From: Mycoplasma sp. CAG:956 | Lineage (GTDB): Bacteria > Bacillota_I > Bacilli_A > RF39 > UBA660 | DNA: 20,168 bases | Assembly (NCBI GenBank): GCA_000433475.1 | Contig: HF993084.1 | Span: 1 to 20,168 of the forward strand | Reading direction: 5' to 3' | Part shown: in pieces, positions 6,948 to 13,593 of the stretch | How positions within the stretch are numbered: position 1 is the first letter of the stretch | Layout: each line of letters begins with the position of its first letter | Made by a program: the position numbers and the translations under genes | Notes under the pieces: generated by a model | Databases searched by the model: none | The model's input: only the letters and a program-made list of their open reading frames with translations | Told to the model about the DNA's origin: nothing

Positions 6948-6979
6948 ATCTATCACATTAAAAATTATATCATAAAGTC

Positions 6980-7010
6980 AAAAGAAAAACTCTACTTGAT
7001 GTAGAAGTTT
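6980..7010 (-). terminator. Probable terminator after TagO-like gene
   Basis: On the minus strand AAACTTCTAC pairs with GTAG-AGTTT (one bulge, 5-base loop), followed by TTCTTTT. The TAA stop of the TagO-like gene (7011-7009) overlaps the stem. Confidence 0.6.
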
Positions 7011-8151
7011 AACGATTTTTTTTCTTCTTTTTTTGTTTGCTCTTCTCATGCATGATTTTTTGAGCATTAGCAACATTCATTTTTATTTTAACTAATTCTT
7101 TCTCTTTAGTTTTTTTATGTTTAAATAAAATATCGGTTTTCATAACAATGAAAAGTAGAATTAACATTAAAATAACGTAAATAGTCATCGCAATTTTTTG
7201 ATCACCGAGAACGAAAAAGATAGAAACAGCACTAAACATAATAGTAATACCATAAATAATTAAAATTGAAGTTCTTGGTGAAAATTTTAATTTTAATAAT
7301 TGATGGTGCAAATGGTCATGATCAGGAGTAAATATTCCTTTATGAGATATAGCTCTTCTTAAAATGGCAAAAAGAGTATCAAAAATTGGTATAGCCATAA
7401 TTAAGATAGGAATTACGATACTGGTTAAAGTAGTAGCTTTAAACCCTAGTAAAGCAATAACACCGACAATAAATCCTAAAAAGTCGCTACCGCAGTTACC
7501 CATATAAGTTTTAGCCGGTGGAAAATTATAAACTAGAAAACCAGCTGTTGCCCCAAACATAATAAGAGCTAAAATAACATCTAACCCTTCCATTTGCGTA
7601 AATACTAAACCAATAATGGCAATGGTTGCAAAATAAATAGAACAAATACCGCCTGCTAAACCGTCTAGCCCATCAATTAGGTTTACCATATTGATGAATG
7701 CAATTAAGAAAATAATAGTAATTAGATAATTTAGTGGGTATGGAAAAGTAAAATTTAATCCCAAAATAGAAACATTATTTAATACTAGCCCACCATATAC
7801 GGATACTGTAAATGCAGCAATAAAATGGGTTAATAGTTGATATTTAGCTTTAACAGGATTAATAGAATCAACAAAGCCAACTAAAACCAGTAAGAATGAT
7901 GCCATTAAAATTGATAACATCATTGTACTTTCTCTTGCAAAAAGCATGTAACCGACCATAAACGATAAGAAAATAGCAATACCTCCTAAACGAGGCATTG
8001 GTTTCTTTTGAAATTTTCTAATACCATCAGGATAGTCCATAGCTCGAACATGTATTGCTACTTTCATCGTAGCAGGTACTAATATAACACTACAAACGAA
8101 TGTTATTAAAACTACTAATAATACATTGTGTCCATTAACAACTAATTCCAT
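7009..8151 (-). CDS. MraY/WecA/TagO-superfamily glycosyl-1-phosphate transferase, atypical
   Basis: A 380-residue polytopic membrane protein with about ten to eleven segments and a Lys-rich cytoplasmic tail (344-380). Superfamily landmarks are PMPRLGG (51-57), NLIDGLDGLAGG (157-168) and HDHLHHQLL (278-286). The family joins a sugar-1-phosphate to undecaprenyl phosphate at the start of teichoic acid, polysaccharide or peptidoglycan synthesis; this layout is closest to TagO/WecA. Two expected metal-site residues differ. The DD pair after the third segment reads D95-S96 (GFVDS), and the usual MGD-x-GS motif reads MGNCGS (N219). Activity or substrate may be altered. GGGGG lies 5 bases before the ATG, and the gene follows the beta-sandwich gene by 8 bases. 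Confidence 0.85.
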   Translation of the reverse strand: MELVVNGHNVLLVVLITFVCSVILVPATMKVAIHVRAMDYPDGIRKFQKKPMPRLGGIAIFLSFMVGYMLFARESTMMLSILMASFLLVLVGFVDSINPVKAKYQLLTHFIAAFTVSVYGGLVLNNVSILGLNFTFPYPLNYLITIIFLIAFINMVNLIDGLDGLAGGICSIYFATIAIIGLVFTQMEGLDVILALIMFGATAGFLVYNFPPAKTYMGNCGSDFLGFIVGVIALLGFKATTLTSIVIPILIMAIPIFDTLFAILRRAISHKGIFTPDHDHLHHQLLKLKFSPRTSILIIYGITIMFSAVSIFFVLGDQKIAMTIYVILMLILLFIVMKTDILFKHKKTKEKELVKIKMNVANAQKIMHEKSKQKKKKKNR

Positions 8152-8159
8152 AAATCCCC

Positions 8160-9617
8160 CTAGTCTTTCAAAATATTGTAGTTTTCAGTCGTATCATCTA
8201 AATCGTCTTTTTCACTACTTGTAGATGTTTCAGACTGACTAATTTTAATATTACTAGTCTCCCCATTTATTTCATTTTTATCGCTTTTATTCCTTTTTTT
8301 GTGTTTATTATTATAATATATTTTTTTTATTTTCTCAATTTCTTTATCTTTATGTTTTATTTTTTCTTCTAAAACGATTGCTAATTTACGAGCTTTTCTA
8401 TTTTTACTAGAAAGTATCATTATTGTAATTAAGCTTAAAATAATTATGCCAGCTGCTCCACCTAGTATATATATGAAGAACATATAATCTTTATATAAAC
8501 TGTTATACAAATCATTATCAAATAAAGTGTAAGTGTTATCACTCTTATTATAAAGATAAGTGTGAATACTATTATCTTCTAAATTACGACCTTCAAAAAC
8601 AAAGAAGTCATTATCTAACTTTTTGTACTGATATGCCTTTACCTTGTTATCATTAATCGTTATCTCTTTTTCAACATAGCCTTTTAAGTTTAAAGAATTG
8701 TTAGTGGGCATAATAATTAAGTTGTCACTAACTAATTCATAATATTTTGTATATTTATTATCTTCATAAATAAAGAAGTTAGTAACTCCTAAGTTATTTT
8801 TTAAAGCTACTAAAGTTATGCTAGTATTTTCATTAATAAAGCAAGGGACTGTTTCCTCTTCGATAGTACATGTTGTCTCATTATATAATGAAGGAATTTC
8901 TAAATTTCTTGAAGTTTTTAAAATAGTATATTCTTCATTATCAACATTTACTTTAATAGGATTTTCATCTGTAACAGAAACATTAATTGTGTAGGTACGC
9001 AAATCACCATTTTGAGCTTTAACGTCTATTTTAAATTGATTGTCACCTTCAGTAACTTCAAATTCACCAGTACCACTAACAGTGGAAGTACTATCCTTTT
9101 TTGTAGCACTGATATTTATTTTTGTGGTATTTGGTGGAACAACAACTGAATATTCTAAAACTTCACTATCAAATGTTGGTGATAAATCAAAGCCATCTAT
9201 TTTTAAACTACTTAAGGTATTAATTTTAGAGTCAGGTGCTTTTTCTTTGACAGTTACAGTTTTAGTGCCACTTAAATTAACTGTATTCCCAGCCTCATCA
9301 GTAATATTTCCTTCTAAACGAAAGCTGATAATACCAGTACTATTGGCTTTACAAGCAGTTGTGGTAAAAGTTTTAGTAATATTTTTGGCATCAGCAGTAG
9401 CATCTGCCCATTTGCCTGAACAACCTCCCGTATTTCCAGAACTAGTGATCTTAATTTGCCAACTGGCAGCTCCACTTACTGTTACTGAGGCAGTTACTTT
9501 ACTACCGTTAGTAATGCTACCACTAGATACTTTAAAATTATAAGAAGGAGCAGCATTAATAGTTGTAATACCGATACCAAATAAAGCTAAAGTATATAAA
9601 ATATGATTTTTCTTCAT
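8160..9617 (-). CDS. Secreted membrane-anchored protein with cadherin-like beta-sandwich domain
   Basis: A 485-residue surface protein. A signal peptide (about 1-22, ending INA) precedes an Ig-like beta domain (about 25-123, with C66 and C89 possibly paired). A cadherin-like beta-sandwich domain of the PF12733 type follows (about 133-216; LSSLKIDGFDLSPTF, LEYSVVVP and RTYTINVSV are typical). Next come a region of unknown fold (about 220-375, C250/C259), a membrane helix (381-403), and a cytoplasmic Lys/Glu-rich coiled coil with a Ser/Thr/Asp-rich tail. It may link the wall to the cytoplasm. It sits between the autolysin and TagO-like genes with no terminator on either side. No strong binding site lies next to the ATG; see the hairpin at 9631-9661. 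Confidence 0.82.
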   Translation of the reverse strand: MKKNHILYTLALFGIGITTINAAPSYNFKVSSGSITNGSKVTASVTVSGAASWQIKITSSGNTGGCSGKWADATADAKNITKTFTTTACKANSTGIISFRLEGNITDEAGNTVNLSGTKTVTVKEKAPDSKINTLSSLKIDGFDLSPTFDSEVLEYSVVVPPNTTKINISATKKDSTSTVSGTGEFEVTEGDNQFKIDVKAQNGDLRTYTINVSVTDENPIKVNVDNEEYTILKTSRNLEIPSLYNETTCTIEEETVPCFINENTSITLVALKNNLGVTNFFIYEDNKYTKYYELVSDNLIIMPTNNSLNLKGYVEKEITINDNKVKAYQYKKLDNDFFVFEGRNLEDNSIHTYLYNKSDNTYTLFDNDLYNSLYKDYMFFIYILGGAAGIIILSLITIMILSSKNRKARKLAIVLEEKIKHKDKEIEKIKKIYYNNKHKKRNKSDKNEINGETSNIKISQSETSTSSEKDDLDDTTENYNILKD

Positions 9618-9630
9618 TGTATATGTTTTC

Positions 9631-9669
9631 TTTAGAAAAATTCTAAGTTAAATTTTCTAAATATCCTTT
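9631..9669 (-). promoter_or_regulatory. Hairpin between AAAGGA and the start of the beta-sandwich gene
   Basis: On the minus strand AAAGGA (9669-9664) lies 46 bases before the ATG at 9617. A 9-bp stem (TTTAGAAAA / TTTTCTAAA, 13-base loop, 9661-9631) sits between them. Folding would shorten the effective spacing to about 15 bases. Only AAAGAA lies closer to the ATG. Confidence 0.4.
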
Positions 9670-9681
9670 CTTTTTATATTT

Positions 9682-11499
9682 TTATAATTGATTAATATTA
9701 GTTTGACCTAATAAGTACTGTCTTAGTTTAAGTAGGTCAGCTGAATTTATTTGTCCATCGCCTGTTAAGTCGGCAGCTTCTTTATATGCTCCGGTTAAAT
9801 CTTTAGTTGCTAGTAAATATTGACGAAGACGAAGTAAATCAGCTGAATTAACAAGTCCATCGCCAGTTAAATCACCATAAACAATAGCAGTATATGTTTT
9901 TCCATCATTAAATGTCAATTTAGTTCCCGTAGCTATTAGATTATCACTACTATAAGTTACACTTAATTCTTTAGACTTAAGACTGCTTATAGTTACTCCA
10001 ATATTAAAACCTTTTAAATACTCACCGTATTCTTTAAGACCTAAATTATCAATTATAGTTTTACTGCTTGGAATAATTACAGTATCATCTTCATTTGAAT
10101 TATTATTATCATTACCATTATTATTAGGGACATCAGGATTTACTGGTGCTACATAATCACCACATATTTTACAGTAGCCATTAGCAGCAAACATCAAACC
10201 GTCATAAACGCCAGTATAAGCACCGATATTAAAGAAATTATAAATACCTTGATATTCATTACCATTATAAGTAAATTTTTCACCACTACTAGCAATGCTT
10301 CCTTTAGTACCTAACTCTTGACGAGCAAGTGATGCTAAATATAAAGGTGACATATCATAAGTTTTACCAGCTTCAACAAAGATGCTTTTATAACTTTGTT
10401 TATCAATAAGGCTATCTCCATTCATAAAGGTATTATTTAGAACACCCTGAACTAACTCTTCGGTATATTTTTCATCATAATTCAAAGCTTCAAATTGAAA
10501 AATGTACTTTTCAGTCAAGAAATTACGAGGATCCATATAATACGCTGTTGCAGCGGTAGTTGGAATATACCATCTTCTACCCTCAACAACTTTTCTTGCC
10601 TCATCGTAGTAATCGCTCATGTCGATAGCACTGACCCATTTTTCACTTTCAACAGCATAAGTAAAGTCCTCACCAGTCTGCATTCCTTTAAATTGCCACA
10701 TAGGATGAATAGTATGTAAATATCTTAAAATTCGTTTATAACTTTCAGGAAATCCTTCGTTATTTAAAGTATTTTCAAAGTCTTGATCAGTTACGGTATC
10801 TTGAACAGGAATATTAGCTACTAGATTTTTAATTTGTCTATCAGTACCAAATTTATCATAACCAACATAGCGGTCATATCTATCAGCCATATTATTAAAT
10901 ATAGGAATATTAAAAACAAATTGTAAATCTAAGAATCCTTGATTTTTATATGCGTTATAAGTAGTAACTGATTCACTTGATGGAGCAGCAATATTTGTTT
11001 GATATTGGTGGTTATAAAGGGCACTATCGGCTTTAGGGTTTACATTAAATTTTTTTAAGTAAGAAGTAAATTGACCACGAGAAATGTATCCTGAGCCAAT
11101 CCATTTAGCTCCACCCATAATGGCTTTTTTAGGGGTATTCCAAGGTCTATCATATAACTCTTTTGGAAGTGTTTCACTTAAATAACCAGAGCAAATATAA
11201 CCTTTAATATCATTATAAATTATTTGTTTCCACCCTTTTTTACAGTTACTGGTGCTAACGATTTCATCACTTACGACGGTTACAATTGATTTGGCATCAA
11301 TACTCGTTATTATATTAAGGTTGCCATCTGCCGTATTATTATTGGTATTAGGTTCACGTCGAAAATTAACATCACCGGTAGTATAGGCTTTATAATTAGT
11401 TTTAGCATCAACTCTACTAAGTCCACCTAAAAAATAATTAGTAATAATACCTACAACTAGAATGCTACTAATTACCTTCCCCATTTTATTCTTTTGCAC
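9682..11499 (-). CDS. SH3/beta-N-acetylglucosaminidase autolysin with dockerin, permuted catalytic domain
   Basis: A 605-residue secreted wall hydrolase. Order: signal peptide (about 1-32), SH3b (about 35-110, GYICSGYL at its end), then DRPWNTPKKAIMGGA (117-131), HQYQTNIAAPSSES (164-177) and FNIPIFNNM (196-204). These are followed by FENTLNNEGFPESYK (241-255), AYYMDPRNFL (319-328), LASLARQELG (388-397, likely catalytic E395), YNFFNIGAY (420-428), an Asn-rich linker (456-472), an unassigned beta segment, and a type I dockerin with two DLTGDGxxNSADLLxLRxYLL repeats (543-563 and 577-597). In relatives I know, the RPWN to NIP block follows YNFFNIGA, so the domain appears circularly permuted. GTG 11499 is chosen because AGGTGAT lies 4 bases upstream; GTG 11508 would overlap it. 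First gene of a cell-wall operon. Confidence 0.88.
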   Translation of the reverse strand: MQKNKMGKVISSILVVGIITNYFLGGLSRVDAKTNYKAYTTGDVNFRREPNTNNNTADGNLNIITSIDAKSIVTVVSDEIVSTSNCKKGWKQIIYNDIKGYICSGYLSETLPKELYDRPWNTPKKAIMGGAKWIGSGYISRGQFTSYLKKFNVNPKADSALYNHQYQTNIAAPSSESVTTYNAYKNQGFLDLQFVFNIPIFNNMADRYDRYVGYDKFGTDRQIKNLVANIPVQDTVTDQDFENTLNNEGFPESYKRILRYLHTIHPMWQFKGMQTGEDFTYAVESEKWVSAIDMSDYYDEARKVVEGRRWYIPTTAATAYYMDPRNFLTEKYIFQFEALNYDEKYTEELVQGVLNNTFMNGDSLIDKQSYKSIFVEAGKTYDMSPLYLASLARQELGTKGSIASSGEKFTYNGNEYQGIYNFFNIGAYTGVYDGLMFAANGYCKICGDYVAPVNPDVPNNNGNDNNNSNEDDTVIIPSSKTIIDNLGLKEYGEYLKGFNIGVTISSLKSKELSVTYSSDNLIATGTKLTFNDGKTYTAIVYGDLTGDGLVNSADLLRLRQYLLATKDLTGAYKEAADLTGDGQINSADLLKLRQYLLGQTNINQL

Positions 11500-11525
11500 T
11501 GTTATCACCTACTTTTATCTTCTTA

Positions 11526-11554
11526 ATTATAACAAAATATTCTATCTTTTTAAA
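11526..11554 (-). promoter_or_regulatory. Possible promoter of the autolysin operon
   Basis: On the minus strand TTTAAA lies 17 bases from a perfect TATAAT (11531-11526), giving a leader of about 20 bases before the GTG at 11499. The -35 is weak. Confidence 0.45.
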
Positions 11555-11607
11555 TAGTTATAGTTTTTATAATGTAAAGCTATAGACAAATTTTAGATTT
11601 TGATACT

Positions 11608-11652
11608 AAAAAACACCTATTATTATATTTTTCATATAATAAATTAGGTGTT
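11608..11652 (-). terminator. Terminator of the SpoVID/YsxE-like operon
   Basis: On the minus strand AACACCTA pairs with TAGGTGTT and the stem continues through a bulge into ATTTATTATAT / ATATAATAAT-type pairing around a short loop, followed by a T-run (11613-11608). It lies about 150 bases after the YsxE-like stop. Confidence 0.75.
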
Positions 11653-11657
11653 AATAT

Positions 11658-11843
11658 ATGTGTAATAATCGACCAAGAATCCCCAATTTTTTTACTATTT
11701 TAGCTATAATTGGACTTTCTATCCTCATTTTTTATCAAACTTTAATAACCCTTATTTTACCATTAAGATTTAATATATTTATTCTTTTGATTGAAGTATC
11801 AATTCTCTTCTTTCTCCTTTTTAGAATAATATGGCCTTATTAA
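11658..11843 (+). CDS. Doubtful 61-residue membrane peptide
   Basis: A short frame encodes two hydrophobic segments (about 12-35 and 39-58) and ends RIIWPY. It has an ATG 7 bases after AGGTG (11646-11650), but that AGGTG is the 3' arm of the minus-strand terminator stem. Its last 45 bases overlap the 3' end of the YsxE-like gene on the other strand. I see no good promoter and recognise no family. AT-rich DNA often gives hydrophobic frames by chance, so this is weakly supported. Confidence 0.35.
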   Translation: MCNNRPRIPNFFTILAIIGLSILIFYQTLITLILPLRFNIFILLIEVSILFFLLFRIIWPY

Positions 11844-12695
11844 TTTTTCGGTTCTTTTAATATAATCAACAATTAGAGCTACATTACATGTATTATTAAA
11901 TTCTGTATCTTCTTCTTTTATTTTATCAGGAATGGACAAAAGAATAAATAACAATTTTTCTTCATCATTACTTAGTTTAAAATTTCTTAAATATTCTTTT
12001 AAAATACCGCTAAAATCACAAGTTAAGTATTCATTTTTATATAATTTAACAATATCTATTATTGGTGTATCAAATGTATATTTATCCCAACTTAGTAAGT
12101 AACTATCCATACCTTTAACAAAATGATCTAAAGATAAATTATTGTGAACTAAGCATACGCGTTGGCGATTTTGTTCTTTAACAAGATTAAACCATTCATC
12201 TAATTCACTTTCAATAAAAGCTAAATCATTATTAATTAGACTATAGTTAAGAAGAAAGTAATAATTAGATGGACTACTATATATTTCATTAAAAGCTTCG
12301 TCATACTTTTTACTATAATAATCTTTTAAAAATAGTATATTACTTTTGATATTATCATATATTTCTGTGTATTTGTCTTCAGTTACTTCTTTAAAGTAAG
12401 CTGTTTTATTATGCAGTTTACTAACAACAAGTATCATATCAAGTAATTGTTGCTCTTTAGGAGTATCTAGGGTGTTTACATATTCATAAGTAACATATTT
12501 ATCATTTTGTTCTACTATCTTAGGAAAATTAGAAAAATTACGTGAACTTAGATATTTAAATAATTCATTGATGTTTTTGTTAGTTGGTTTTATAACATAG
12601 TCACCAGTAGTACTAAAAAGATTAATGGTTTTACCTTTTATGGTATACTTTAAGGGCTTATATTTATCTATTAAAGCTTTTAAGTCATTATTCAT
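11799..12695 (-). CDS. YsxE/CotS-like kinase-fold protein, probably inactive
   Basis: A 298-residue protein with the layout of the CotS/YsxE spore-coat group of aminoglycoside-phosphotransferase-fold proteins. VCLVHNNLSLDHF (180-192) takes the place of the catalytic HGD-loop; YsxE, as I recall it, has a similar CHGKLSLSHF. LLSWDKYTFDTPIIDIVKLY (200-219) follows where the metal-binding loop should be. The catalytic Asp of HGD is replaced by Asn, so it is likely a pseudokinase. In Bacillus subtilis ysxE lies directly downstream of spoVID, and here the gene overlaps the SpoVID-like gene by 8 bases, which strongly supports the call. It ends in TGA. No clear binding site is visible, so translation is probably coupled. 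Confidence 0.68.
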   Translation of the reverse strand: MNNDLKALIDKYKPLKYTIKGKTINLFSTTGDYVIKPTNKNINELFKYLSSRNFSNFPKIVEQNDKYVTYEYVNTLDTPKEQQLLDMILVVSKLHNKTAYFKEVTEDKYTEIYDNIKSNILFLKDYYSKKYDEAFNEIYSSPSNYYFLLNYSLINNDLAFIESELDEWFNLVKEQNRQRVCLVHNNLSLDHFVKGMDSYLLSWDKYTFDTPIIDIVKLYKNEYLTCDFSGILKEYLRNFKLSNDEEKLLFILLSIPDKIKEEDTEFNNTCNVALIVDYIKRTEKLIRPYYSKKEKEEN

Positions 12696-13482
12696 CTTGA
12701 AATTCTGGAATAATTACTTTTTCGCCCATAACCCATTCTAAGTTAGAGTTATATTCATCAATTAATTCTTTATTAACTTTATATTTATTAATAATAGTAT
12801 TAATATCTTCACCATCACTTAAAACATGGATATGATATGTTACATAAGTATTTAATGCATTATTAACATTATTTAGAACAACCTCTTTATTATCATTGGT
12901 TGTTAAGTTTTCTGTTGTATTTTTTGCTTTAACTTCAATGTTATTATCTGTTACTGCATTATCTTTAATATTTGTATTATCTTTTAGCTTATTATCACTT
13001 ATTTCATTATTTAATTCGATATCATCAAGAAGATTATTTAATTCAATTGTAGCTTTAGTCTCTCTTTCTTTAGTATCTTTATTATCTTCATATTCTTTAT
13101 TAAAAGTAACGGCTTCTTTTACTTCAATTTCTTTATTTTCTTCTTTAGCTATTTTATCTTTCACAACTTCATAATCGATACCGAACTCAATATTAACTTT
13201 TAAAGTATCATCATCGATTACTTCATAAGTAAAGTTATTAATATCATATTTGATTGAATCTCTAATAATATCATCTGTTAGGGAAACATTAAAAGGGATA
13301 CGATATTTAAACGGTTCTTTATTAACACTTAACTCGTGAATTTTATAATCGCCAGAAATAATAAATTCGCCTTCGATATCTTCATCAAGAACATTAGCTT
13401 CATATTCTAAAGAAATAGAAGTAATATCAGCAATTTTGGTATTAAAGATAATTTCTTTCTCATAAGGTATATTCATTTTCAT
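12688..13482 (-). CDS. SpoVID-like spore morphogenetic protein with C-terminal LysM
   Basis: A 264-residue protein. The N-terminal beta-rich domain (about 5-106; ISLEYEANV, IEGEFIISGDYKIHE, PFKYRIPFNVSL and NFTYEVIDDDTLKVNIEF) follows the SpoVID N-domain pattern of ISLDP..., a GSLELTGEY strand, and a FDYEV...L-type end. A low-complexity Asn/Asp/Glu/Lys linker (107-210) follows, then a LysM domain (about 214-259, ending KVIIPEF). In Bacillus, SpoVID directs encasement of the forespore by coat proteins. The gene is shorter than in Bacillus (575 residues there), mainly in the linker. GAGG precedes the ATG by about 10 bases, and a sigma-E-like promoter lies just upstream. Generic LysM protein is the alternative. 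Confidence 0.7.
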   Translation of the reverse strand: MKMNIPYEKEIIFNTKIADITSISLEYEANVLDEDIEGEFIISGDYKIHELSVNKEPFKYRIPFNVSLTDDIIRDSIKYDINNFTYEVIDDDTLKVNIEFGIDYEVVKDKIAKEENKEIEVKEAVTFNKEYEDNKDTKERETKATIELNNLLDDIELNNEISDNKLKDNTNIKDNAVTDNNIEVKAKNTTENLTTNDNKEVVLNNVNNALNTYVTYHIHVLSDGEDINTIINKYKVNKELIDEYNSNLEWVMGEKVIIPEFQDE

Positions 13483-13504
13483 AAAATCAATTCCTCTCTA
13501 AAAA

Positions 13505-13533
13505 ATAGTATGAAAAAGATTTTATTTATATTA
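13505..13533 (-). promoter_or_regulatory. Sigma-E-like sporulation promoter
   Basis: On the minus strand TAATATA (13533-13527), a 14-base spacer and CATACTAT (13512-13505) resemble the mother-cell sigma-E consensus (kmATATT, 14-15 bases, CATACAnT). It lies 22 bases before the SpoVID-like ATG and after the lysS terminator. Bacillus spoVID is sigma-E-dependent, so content and promoter agree. Confidence 0.55.
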
Positions 13534-13553
13534 CTTAAAAAATTTTGTAAAAA

Positions 13554-13581
13554 GAAAAAAGTCTAAAATTAAATCTAGACT
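13554..13581 (-). terminator. Terminator of lysS
   Basis: On the minus strand AGTCTA pairs with TAGACT around a roughly 10-base AT loop, followed by a T-run (13559-13554). It starts 12 bases after the lysS stop. Confidence 0.75.
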
Positions 13582-13593
13582 TTCCAATAATAA

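Noticed and set aside
9040..9543. A 167-residue plus-strand frame opposite the beta-sandwich gene
   Set aside because: It is antisense to a gene with a clear signal peptide and domain structure, and its own composition looks like reversed coding sequence.
12896..13174. A Ser/Leu-rich plus-strand frame opposite the SpoVID-like linker
   Set aside because: It is the mirror of the low-complexity Asn/Asp/Glu linker and has no start signals.
13500..13593. Possible T-box or riboswitch near lysS
   Set aside because: The lysS leader is about 15 bases and no T-box sequence such as GGTGGNACC is present; the hairpin here is a plain terminator.
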